DNA of 23,238 nt from an uncultured Muribaculaceae bacterium (GTDB taxonomy: Bacteria; Bacteroidota; Bacteroidia; Bacteroidales; Muribaculaceae): the NCBI GenBank assembly GCA_910584185.1, contig CAJTYC010000037.1:1-23238 (forward strand), given 5' to 3'. Numbering within the stretch: position 1 is the first letter of the stretch; the number at the start of each line of letters is the position of its first letter. The translations under genes were made by a program, and so were the position numbers. The notes beneath the pieces were generated by a model. The model made no database searches. It saw only the letters and a program-made list of their open reading frames with translations, and had not been told where the DNA came from. Below are positions 1 to 5,504 of the stretch, in pieces.

Positions 1-292
1 AGGTGTAGGCTTTGAAGATGTTGCGGTTGCCGGATTTGAGGAGGCGGAGGACGCAGGATTTGTTGACTACTCCGGGACCACAGTTGTATGCGAAGGCGGC
101 GAGGAGGTATTTGTCTTTGCCGTATTTCTCGTAGAGGGAGCAGAATTTAGCGTAGTCTTTCCGTAGAAGTGCATCGGCTTGGGCTTCGGTCAACTGGACT
201 CCGCGACGGTATGGTTCACCGGGCTGGACTTGGTGTCCATATCCAACATATGGCCAATGTTTAGGCTTATGAAGCGTCTCACTTATCACTAC
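1..292 (-). pseudogene. Phage-type lysozyme (GH24-like), 5'-truncated fragment running off the left edge
   Basis: The reverse strand is open from 292 to the window edge, about 97 codons, and reads as a phage-type muramidase. The segment HKPKHWPYVGYGHQVQPGE carries the GYGH core of the family, and the middle contains LLAAFAYNCGPG, the helical region conserved in lysozymes found on Bacteroidales phages and conjugative elements. A glutamate in SETLH sits where the catalytic Glu is expected. The frame is closed by TAG at 293-295. Only a GTG at 287-289 could start it, which would leave about three residues before that Glu, so the N-terminal part seems to be missing. I could not find it in another frame upstream. 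The C-terminus lies outside the window. The family call is from recognition of the sequence. The alternative to a relic is a short but intact gene starting at the GTG. Confidence 0.7.
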
Positions 293-576
293 CTATCAGC
301 TACCGTTTGTCCAACTATGTCCAGCTTTGTTACTGCTTTCTTTATAGATGGACTTTGATAATGAATTGATATTCCGATAATTACCAACCATTATGTTACC
401 CAGTAGCTTCTGAAACCTTGCTTTATGACCAAAATTGGGCAATAATTGCAAGTTTGCGGCAAGTTGTTGGCAGACTATTGACCAAATATCTAACTAACTG
501 TCAATGTGTTGTAATTGATTCTACTACTATTTCACTACCGAATTGTAGTTTTTGTTACTGGGTAGTTGATAGGTAG
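289..576. repeat. Imperfect inverted repeat pair (289-304 / 561-576)
   Basis: CTACCTATCAGCTACC at 289-304 is the reverse complement of GGTAGTTGATAGGTAG at 561-576 except for one base (15 of 16). The left arm covers the point where the lysozyme reading frame is broken. The 256 bases between the arms hold no convincing reading frame on either strand. A smaller related pair lies within: TGTTACCCAGTAG near 394 and TGTTACTGGGTAG near 554, which differ only by inversion of the central three bases. This could be a small non-autonomous insertion or a set of recombinase or regulator binding sites. No target-site duplication was identified. Confidence 0.45.
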
Positions 577-603
577 AATGCATTTGGCAAAAGTCGTGCA
601 TTT

Positions 604-628
604 GGGTGGCAAACGGGTGGCAGACGGG
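604..628. repeat. Two tandem 11-bp repeats plus partial third
   Basis: GGGTGGCAAAC at 604-614 is followed directly by GGGTGGCAGAC at 615-625 and by GGG at 626-628. Short direct repeats of this kind near a tRNA 3' end could be arm-type binding sites of an integrase, but that is inference. They lie about 90 bases from the tRNA-Ser 3' end. Confidence 0.5.
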
Positions 629-647
629 CTGATTGCAGGCATACAGA

Positions 648-681
648 AAAGCCTCAGAACTAACTGATAGTCTGAGGCTTT
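648..681 (-). terminator. Hairpin terminator for tRNA-Ser
   Basis: AAAGCCTCAG (648-657) pairs with CTGAGGCTTT (672-681). After one bulged A, ACTA pairs with TAGT around a five-base loop. Read on the minus strand, the hairpin is followed by TTTTCTG, a short U-tract. It begins about 36 bases after the 3' end of tRNA-Ser, so it most likely terminates that transcript. The stem is symmetrical enough to also stop plus-strand transcription. Confidence 0.65.
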
Positions 682-716
682 AAGCGATTTCGGCACTTAT
701 TCAGTACCGAGGGTTG

Positions 717-802
717 CGGAAAGACAGGGATTCGAACCCTGGGTGCCTGAAAGGCACAACGGTTTTCGAGACCGCCCCGATCGACCACTCCGGCATCTTT
801 CC
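717..802 (-). tRNA. tRNA-Ser (anticodon CGA)
   Basis: The reverse complement folds as a class II tRNA. The 7-bp acceptor stem is GGAAAGA / TCTTTCC. The anticodon stem GCGGT / ACCGT encloses the loop CTCGAAA with anticodon CGA. A long variable arm (TTGTGCCTTTCAGGCAC) and a T-arm with the GGTTCGAATCC signature follow. The discriminator base is G. The next bases are CAA, so the CCA tail is not encoded. The long variable arm and the anticodon together make serine secure. A promoter matching the Bacteroidota consensus lies just upstream (826-856). The short reading frames that cross this gene are not coding. Confidence 0.95.
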
Positions 803-825
803 TTGGTCGTTTTTGATAGCGACTG

Positions 826-856
826 CAAATTTAGTGCTTTTTTTATTTATTGCAAA
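826..856 (-). promoter_or_regulatory. Bacteroidota-type promoter for tRNA-Ser
   Basis: On the minus strand a TTTG box (853-856) is followed after exactly 19 bases by TAAATTTG (826-833), which fits the -7 consensus TAnnTTTG. Transcription would start near 819, about 17 bases before the tRNA 5' end. Confidence 0.65.
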
Positions 857-917
857 ATTTTTCTACTGTTTTTTATTGGCTTTGATTGTTTATGCCTGTT
901 TTTATTTTGACATTATA

Positions 918-955
918 CGTCGGCGGCGCCTCCTTTCCCCCAGTTCGCGATGCAA
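918..955 (+). repeat. GC-rich dispersed intergenic repeat, copy 1
   Basis: First of three near-identical 37-38 base segments in this window (others at 5119 and 13370). It starts CGTCGGCGGCGCCTCCTTTC and ends CAGTTCGCGATGCAA. It differs from copy 2 at two positions in the pyrimidine run and from copy 3 at one position. It stands out as GC-rich within an AT-rich gap between the tRNA-Ser promoter and the 3' end of rmuC. It is followed by TTGACTTCGC (961-970), the exact reverse complement of GCGAAGTCAA next to copy 2. Confidence 0.85.
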
Positions 956-991
956 TGTGTTTGACTTCGCCTTTAGTTGGTGTTCGCCGGT

Positions 992-2521
992 TTACGGTCT
1001 TGCCGTATTGGTGGCTTGATGTGAGGCTGCTGTCGGCTCCGCGGCTTGTTGCATGGTTTCTTCTTGCTTCAGTTGCTGAGCATCGGGGAGCGCCTGCGTT
1101 TCTTCTGTTTCGTCTATATCCGCTTCATCATTGGTCTGGAGCAGCGACATCGGTGTTTTCTTGCGCTTTGTGTTCAAACGTGCACCAAGCTTTATCAACT
1201 TCTTACATGTGCCGGGTATGCTTTGGCCTGAATCTTGGAGCTTCTTTAATGCTGCATCGTATGAGGCATTGGCCGTCTGCAGCCCAGCCTTGATTACCAT
1301 GAAACTTATTAGGAACGCCTGTACCCTGTCTACCATCTCGTTGGCGAGTTCGTATACGCGTTCGTGGTTTTTGGCCTGATCCATCTGCCGCCAAGTCAGC
1401 GACACGATTTTGAGAGCGGCAAATAGTGACTCCTCATCTGCAATGTATACGTTCTTATCGAGGGCATTACGCCATAGGGCAGGTTTTGCCTGCAATGCAA
1501 GCCTCAAGGCCGCTGAATATGGCACAAACATAATAACGAAGCCAACCGAACTTTTTCCCTGTGCCTTGAAATCGGCATATCCTTTGGAAGCCAACTCCTT
1601 AACATGGTGTTCGATGCTCTCCACATGCTTCTGTAATGCAGCTGCTTTTACATCTTCATCGTCAGAGTCGGCATAGTCGAGAAACGCGGTGAGCGACACC
1701 TTGGCATCGACTATCACATCGCGTTCTTCATCAAGATGAACCACGAGATCCGGCTGCAATCGGTGGCCAGTCTCTGAGATTATGGCGGAGCCGTCGACAT
1801 CTTGCAGCACACACTGTGTGTCAAAATGGCGTCCCTCTACAAGGCCTTGATTACGCAACAGTTCACTTAAGATAACCTCACCAAAATTACCCTGCACCTT
1901 GGCACCGGCACGAAGCACGTTGGCGAGATGATCTGCACTACGGCGCGTAGCATCAGTCTGAATCATCACCTGCTTTATGTTTTCGGAGAGTTGACCACCG
2001 AGCTGGGCATGCTTCTCCGTATTTGCAGCCACCGCAAGCTTCATCTCTCGCAGCGAATCATTGAGCGGGGCTGTCAAGACCTCAAGGGTTTTCTTGCTTG
2101 AATCCTCAAACTCAGACTGACGCTGCTTCAACATGTTGGAGGTGTGGAGTTCGAGTTCTGTCTTCAACTTCACCACAGTTTCATCAAACTGCTTCTTTAA
2201 AGTATCCATGGCCGCATTGTGAATACGTTCCAGACCGGCAATAGCGTTGCGGTGATTCTCGTCGCGTTCTCTCAAAGCATTGTCAAAGGCTGTTTGCTTC
2301 TCGGTTAGAATCATAGAGAATTGCCGTTCCTTCTGGTCGCCGAGCCTTTTCAGTTCATCGGCTGAGCGCAATTGGGCTTCAGCAAGTTTTTTCTCAGCCT
2401 CATCGAGACGAGTGGCCATGACGGCGTTGTCGCGCTTTAGGGAAGAAAAGCGTGAGGTTGCAATCAGATATCCGATAGCCAAACCAGCTATCAAGGAAAC
2501 TATTATTAATAAGATATTCAT
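992..2521 (-). CDS. rmuC: RmuC-family DNA recombination protein
   Basis: RmuC proteins are membrane-tethered, predicted nuclease-like proteins that limit recombination at inverted repeats; their biochemistry is poorly known. The 509-residue product begins with one membrane helix (MNILLIIVSLIAGLAIGYLI), followed by a long charged coiled coil to about residue 150. The conserved RmuC domain follows, with the core LQPDLVVHLDEERDVIVDAK; the D272-x-K274 pair resembles a PD-(D/E)xK active site. The last 50 or so residues are acidic and glutamine/alanine-rich, with no visible domain. The ATG at 2519-2521 lies 14 bases after the stop of the transporter gene. It is the last gene of the minus-strand cluster and probably depends on the promoter at 5055-5086. 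No clear hairpin terminator was seen after its stop; repeat copy 1 lies there instead. Confidence 0.93.
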   Translation of the reverse strand: MNILLIIVSLIAGLAIGYLIATSRFSSLKRDNAVMATRLDEAEKKLAEAQLRSADELKRLGDQKERQFSMILTEKQTAFDNALRERDENHRNAIAGLERIHNAAMDTLKKQFDETVVKLKTELELHTSNMLKQRQSEFEDSSKKTLEVLTAPLNDSLREMKLAVAANTEKHAQLGGQLSENIKQVMIQTDATRRSADHLANVLRAGAKVQGNFGEVILSELLRNQGLVEGRHFDTQCVLQDVDGSAIISETGHRLQPDLVVHLDEERDVIVDAKVSLTAFLDYADSDDEDVKAAALQKHVESIEHHVKELASKGYADFKAQGKSSVGFVIMFVPYSAALRLALQAKPALWRNALDKNVYIADEESLFAALKIVSLTWRQMDQAKNHERVYELANEMVDRVQAFLISFMVIKAGLQTANASYDAALKKLQDSGQSIPGTCKKLIKLGARLNTKRKKTPMSLLQTNDEADIDETEETQALPDAQQLKQEETMQQAAEPTAASHQATNTARP

Positions 2522-2523
2522 AT

Positions 2524-2545
2524 GCTAAACTTTTGCTAAACTTTT
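2524..2545. repeat. Perfect 11-bp tandem duplication at the transporter stop / rmuC start junction
   Basis: GCTAAACTTTT occurs twice head to tail (2524-2534 and 2535-2545). The copy nearer the transporter contains that gene's stop codon (TAG on the minus strand at 2536-2538). The second copy fills the short gap just before the rmuC ATG. It looks like a recent slippage duplication that lengthened the intercistronic gap by 11 bases. Confidence 0.8.
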
Positions 2546-3519
2546 GACATGTCATGCAGCTTACGGTGCGAGGGATGTTCGTGCCTATAAATTTGCCAAG
2601 TATTGTATATATTATGCCAAATGCTGTAGAACCCGCCGGCCATGGAGGTTACCGGAGAGAAGAACGTATAACCGAGCCATATGGCGAACACGGTATTTTT
2701 CTGGCCAAACGCCTGACCGGCGGTAATCTTGTCGTGATATGCAATGCCGAGCTTCCGGCCGAGCCAGAACTGCAAGATACATGCGAGCAGCGAGACAAGC
2801 ACGAGGCCCAATTGAGCAGATGGCGCCACTGTGCTGTGCACCATACTTCTCACCGTCATCGTGATGGCAATGGCAAGAGAGAAAGCCCAGAGGTAGAAAG
2901 CGAGATTGGGCATTGATGTTATGACTCCCTGAAACTTTGGCAATAGCTTCCGCACGAGCATGGCGAGGATTAGAGGGAAAAGCAGTAGAGGGAACACTTG
3001 ACCGAGAATCATGATGGATGCTGTCACCATATTGATATCAGGATTGGGATGCACAAAGGGCACCATGACCGGAATAAGCACCGAGGCCACTATATTGATG
3101 AGAATGGTGTATGTGGTGATATGTGCCATATGTCCACCGAGTTTTCGAGTCACCACCGCTGCAGCCGTGGCTGTAGGACATATGAAACATATCATGGCAC
3201 CCTCGAGCACCACCCGTAAGCCACTGTGTGGCATTGCAATGAGCACAAGGCCTATTATTACAAATAATGCGGATTGGAGCAACAGCATCCAGGCGTGCCA
3301 CTTGCAAGGTCTGATATCATGTGGATTGATATTGCAGAACGTGATGAATAGCATCAGAAAAATGAGAGTTGGTTGAAGCACCTTCACCGTGCTGTAAGCC
3401 GCAGCATGGAGAGAGTCGAGCCAAGGGATGTTGACAAACAGGAAATAACCGGCTATGCCGGCAAGAATCGCTATTATAAGCGTCCAGTCTCTTAGAAATT
3501 GAATAACTTTCATATTCAC
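2536..3519 (-). CDS. BASS-like (bile acid:sodium symporter family) membrane transporter
   Basis: The product of about 327 residues is almost entirely hydrophobic, with roughly nine to ten membrane segments. It resembles uncharacterised Bacteroidales transporters of the BASS superfamily. Motifs supporting this are CPTATAAAVVTRKLGGH in the first half and GQAFGQKNTVFAIWLGY in the second; the latter matches the Q-N pattern near the crossover helices that bind sodium in BASS proteins. The substrate cannot be read from the sequence. The frame opens with GTG at 3519 or ATG at 3513. A GGGGAGAGG stretch upstream is about 14 bases from the GTG, so either start is possible. It lies 42 bases after the HNH gene and 14 bases before rmuC and is probably co-transcribed with both. 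Nothing links a small-solute transporter to the nuclease genes except position. Confidence 0.75.
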   Translation of the reverse strand: MNMKVIQFLRDWTLIIAILAGIAGYFLFVNIPWLDSLHAAAYSTVKVLQPTLIFLMLFITFCNINPHDIRPCKWHAWMLLLQSALFVIIGLVLIAMPHSGLRVVLEGAMICFICPTATAAAVVTRKLGGHMAHITTYTILINIVASVLIPVMVPFVHPNPDINMVTASIMILGQVFPLLLFPLILAMLVRKLLPKFQGVITSMPNLAFYLWAFSLAIAITMTVRSMVHSTVAPSAQLGLVLVSLLACILQFWLGRKLGIAYHDKITAGQAFGQKNTVFAIWLGYTFFSPVTSMAGGFYSIWHNIYNTWQIYRHEHPSHRKLHDMSKV

Positions 3520-3561
3520 ATATGCAAAACAAACCTCTCCCCTACCTCGAACGGGCTTTTA

Positions 3562-4095
3562 CTACCAATCGATTAAATCGTCAGATATGAGAGTCTTCGT
3601 GACAGTGAGAAGACGATATTTACGAGCATTGATCATGTTGGCATTGGCCAGCAGACGCAATCTCATCATATAACGCGATAGAACTTCCGGAGATTGTGTG
3701 AGCATATAGTCAATAGCCGTGAGGTCACCCTTGGTGCGGTTGCAATCACGACAGGCGCAGACAAGATTGTCGAGCACGGACTTCCCACCCAGAGCCTGTG
3801 GTAGAATATGCTCAATATCAGAGTCGACCCCATTGATAAAATCAGGAGCCGGTATGCCCTTTCCGCAATATATGCAGCAGCCTTGAGTCTCCTCCCATAT
3901 CTTGAACTTGCGGCGACATGCCGGGCTCTCCTTGAGGCGCTGTTTCCACTCCACCTCTTCAGGTTGGTCTTCGGCGGGACTCAGGTCAATCATGCCCGGA
4001 GGTGCATCATTGGTAGTCGGCATGACGTTAGGCATACACACCGACACGCTTTTCCAACTCTCATAAAGAGAGTCAAAAATAGTAAACGAATTCAC
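3562..4095 (-). CDS. Small HNH endonuclease with Cas9-type HNH core
   Basis: The 177-residue protein has an N-terminal part of about 60 residues of no recognised fold, then an HNH nuclease domain. The core reads KFKIWEETQGCCIYCGKGIP, then DIEHILPQALGG, then DNLVCACRDCNRTKGD. C74/C77 and C115/C118 form a probable structural zinc site, H96 is the likely general base, and N110 and N119 are the conserved asparagines. The layout (K-x-W-E-E before the first CxxC, D-I-E-H-x-x-P, N-R-x-K-G-D-L-T) is closer to the HNH domain of Cas9 (Pfam HNH_4 type) than to McrA-type HNH domains. No RuvC part, bridge helix or CRISPR array is present, so it is a stand-alone nuclease. The start is GTG at 4095, inside a GTGA overlap with the preceding gene, which implies translational coupling. 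Its target is unknown; defence, mobile-element or repair roles are all possible. Confidence 0.85.
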   Translation of the reverse strand: MNSFTIFDSLYESWKSVSVCMPNVMPTTNDAPPGMIDLSPAEDQPEEVEWKQRLKESPACRRKFKIWEETQGCCIYCGKGIPAPDFINGVDSDIEHILPQALGGKSVLDNLVCACRDCNRTKGDLTAIDYMLTQSPEVLSRYMMRLRLLANANMINARKYRLLTVTKTLISDDLIDW

Positions 4096-5039
4096 TTTGC
4101 AGGTTCAGTTATGTCAGTTGAATTATCATGTTCGACTACCCAACGATAACGGTCGGAAGCAAATGTAGCCATCTTTTCGCCCATTACGCCCTCGGCCTCA
4201 ATGCGACCGGTACGCTTCACCTTTACCTCAGTTACAGTCACCTTATCGCCCGGTCTGAATTTTTTATATATCGGTTCCTTAATACCATAATACTCCGTAA
4301 TCGTAATCACATCTCCGGGCTTAATTATTTCAACATCGACAGGAGCTGCTTTCAGCTTAGCTTTCAACTTGGTTCTCGGATTAGCCGGTTTACGATTATA
4401 CTTTCTCATGGGCTTGCCGGTTCGCGGTGATATTCGGGTCTCCACATCACTTGTCGAAGTCTTTCTATCACCTTTCTTTTCTCTTTCGCTTTTAGGTTTA
4501 CGGCCTCTCCTTGGCTTTGATTCAGACGGTCTGACATTGGCTTCAGTCTCCGACTGAGTTTCATTAATCTGCGGCTCGGATATATCAGGCATATCATATG
4601 CCCTGATAAAGGCATCCGCTTCACGCATTATCTTGGCCATCATGACATCAAGACCCTCCTTCTCTGACGGCATTTGCCCGGATGCAACGTATGCATTCAA
4701 GAGATTATTGGCCACGAAGAAACGGCGGTCAGAACTCGAAGCAGATGTGGTTTTCATGGCGGTCATACCGTCTTGAACTACCGGCTTAGAGTTGTTTGAA
4801 GATGTCGGGAAAACAATAGGGTTACCCTCAGCATCGAAGAGATTTACATAAATGTCGTTATAGTCCTTCTTAAAGCGCCTCATGGCATTGATGACCTTTG
4901 CGCTTACATTCTCCCACTTGTCGGGATCCGTTTCCATAGCATCCCTGAAAGTTCGGCACTTTAGTATGTTCAGACGGGAGCGGAGCTTGTCGGGCATCAC
5001 AATCCTTGACAATGGTGTGGTTAGAGTAATTTCGAGCAT
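4092..5039 (-). CDS. Unrecognised modular protein, probably DNA-binding (helix-hairpin-like N-terminus, basic linker, SH3-like C-terminus)
   Basis: I do not recognise a named family. The first 60 residues (LTTPLSRIVMPDKLRSRLNI and on to a WENVSAKVINAMRRFKKD helix) resemble the helix-hairpin fold of RNA polymerase alpha C-terminal domains. The middle has a helical region, then a polar, very basic linker with an AT-hook-like RRGRKPKS at about 177-184 and many lysines to about 235. The last 75 residues look beta-rich and SH3/KOW-like (PGDVITITEYYG, FRPGDKVTVTEVKVKRTG). This layout suggests nucleic-acid binding. The longest reading frame would start at a TTG at 5057, but that codon lies inside the promoter -7 box (5055-5062). 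I therefore chose the ATG at 5039, giving 315 residues. The stop overlaps the HNH start by four bases, so the two proteins are probably made together. Confidence 0.7.
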   Translation of the reverse strand: MLEITLTTPLSRIVMPDKLRSRLNILKCRTFRDAMETDPDKWENVSAKVINAMRRFKKDYNDIYVNLFDAEGNPIVFPTSSNNSKPVVQDGMTAMKTTSASSSDRRFFVANNLLNAYVASGQMPSEKEGLDVMMAKIMREADAFIRAYDMPDISEPQINETQSETEANVRPSESKPRRGRKPKSEREKKGDRKTSTSDVETRISPRTGKPMRKYNRKPANPRTKLKAKLKAAPVDVEIIKPGDVITITEYYGIKEPIYKKFRPGDKVTVTEVKVKRTGRIEAEGVMGEKMATFASDRYRWVVEHDNSTDITEPAK

Positions 5040-5054
5040 AATATCTGATTTTTC

Positions 5055-5086
5055 CAAAGTTAATAAAGATTTTCTAACTATCCAAA
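5055..5086 (-). promoter_or_regulatory. Bacteroidota-type promoter for the DNA-binding/HNH/transporter/rmuC cluster
   Basis: On the minus strand TTTG (5083-5086) is followed after 20 bases by TAACTTTG (5055-5062), a full TAnnTTTG match. Transcription would begin near 5048, about nine bases before the ATG at 5039. The box overlaps the upstream TTG codon, which rules out the longer start. Repeat copy 2 begins about 30 bases farther upstream. Confidence 0.65.
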
Positions 5087-5118
5087 ATTTTCTTTTTATA
5101 CAATATATTCTTTATGGT

Positions 5119-5155
5119 CGTCGGCGGCGCCTCCTCCCCCCCAGTTCGCGATGCA
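5119..5155 (+). repeat. GC-rich dispersed intergenic repeat, copy 2
   Basis: Same orientation as copies 1 and 3 and 37 bases long. It shares TTATGGTCGTCGGCGGCGCC with copy 3, so its similarity to that copy extends about seven bases farther left. The pyrimidine run is C-richer than in the other copies. It lies in a divergent promoter region, and its right end forms one arm of the hairpin at 5145-5175. Confidence 0.85.
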
Positions 5156-5175
5156 GCTTATTTCGGCATCGCGAA
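5145..5175. repeat. Perfect 10-bp hairpin at the right end of repeat copy 2
   Basis: TTCGCGATGC (5145-5154) and GCATCGCGAA (5166-5175) are exact reverse complements around an 11-base loop. There is no U-tract on either side, so it is not a standard terminator. The left arm is part of the conserved repeat; the right arm is not retained in copies 1 and 3. Confidence 0.8.
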
Positions 5176-5311
5176 GTCAATTTTGAATTTTGAATTTAAA
5201 TTTCATCGGGGTTGAAAACCGAAAATATAAAAATAGTTTTACAAACGGTGCAATATTGGTCTTTTTCGGACTTTCTATGTCATAAAAGGCACAATTTACG
5301 TTATAATTTAG

Positions 5312-5319
5312 TAATTTTG
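5312..5319 (+). promoter_or_regulatory. Possible -7 box for the efflux operon
   Basis: TAATTTTG fits TAnnTTTG. No clear TTTG lies 19-21 bases upstream, so support is partial. The start would be near 5326. Confidence 0.35.
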
Positions 5320-5504
5320 CAGTGAAATTATGTTTTGCAACATATAATTATGGCTTAATAAGGATACGTGCCATAACTTATATGCTGCCTGATGGTGGTT
5401 AATGATGGTTGAATACAACATTATAACAAACCCATATAATAAACCTATTTGGATTTAGGATATCTAATTGCATAGAAATATAAAACAATAAAAAAAGTTA
5501 AAAC

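Larger units (their letters stand above)
293..716. other. Non-coding stretch between lysozyme fragment and tRNA-Ser
   Basis: About 420 bases with no supportable gene. It holds the inverted repeat pair 289-304 / 561-576, the tandem 11-mers at 604-625, and the hairpin at 648-681 that probably ends the tRNA transcript. It lies against the 3' end of a tRNA gene, a common landing site for tyrosine-recombinase elements, and beside a phage-type lysozyme. It may therefore be the terminal, attachment-site-proximal part of an integrated element. No integrase is visible in the window, and I saw no second copy of the tRNA 3' end. Confidence 0.4.
5058..5504. other. Divergent intergenic region between the HNH cluster and the efflux operon
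   Basis: About 450 AT-rich bases with no gene. It contains the minus-strand promoter (5055-5086), repeat copy 2 with its hairpin (5119-5175), a short run of TTTTGAA units near 5181-5196, a possible plus-strand promoter box at 5312-5319, and a 7-bp inverted repeat TTATGGC / GCCATAA (5348-5354 / 5370-5376) that could be an operator. If the plus-strand box is used, the efflux mRNA has a leader of about 180 bases. No regulator gene for the pump is adjacent. Confidence 0.6.

Noticed and set aside
714..1293. Short plus-strand open frames across tRNA-Ser and the rmuC 3' end
   Set aside because: They run through a tRNA, a non-coding repeat and antisense rmuC sequence; no coding signal.
3562..4095. 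Possible Cas9 or CRISPR locus because of the Cas9-like HNH core
   Set aside because: No RuvC motifs, cas1/cas2 or regularly spaced repeats are present nearby; the protein is only 177 residues.
5040..5057. Longer start (TTG at 5057) for the modular protein
   Set aside because: The TTG lies within the TAACTTTG promoter box, so it would be upstream of the transcript start; the ATG at 5039 fits better.
5181..5200. TTTTGAA short tandem units
   Set aside because: Only about two and a half imperfect copies in AT-rich sequence; not distinguishable from low complexity.
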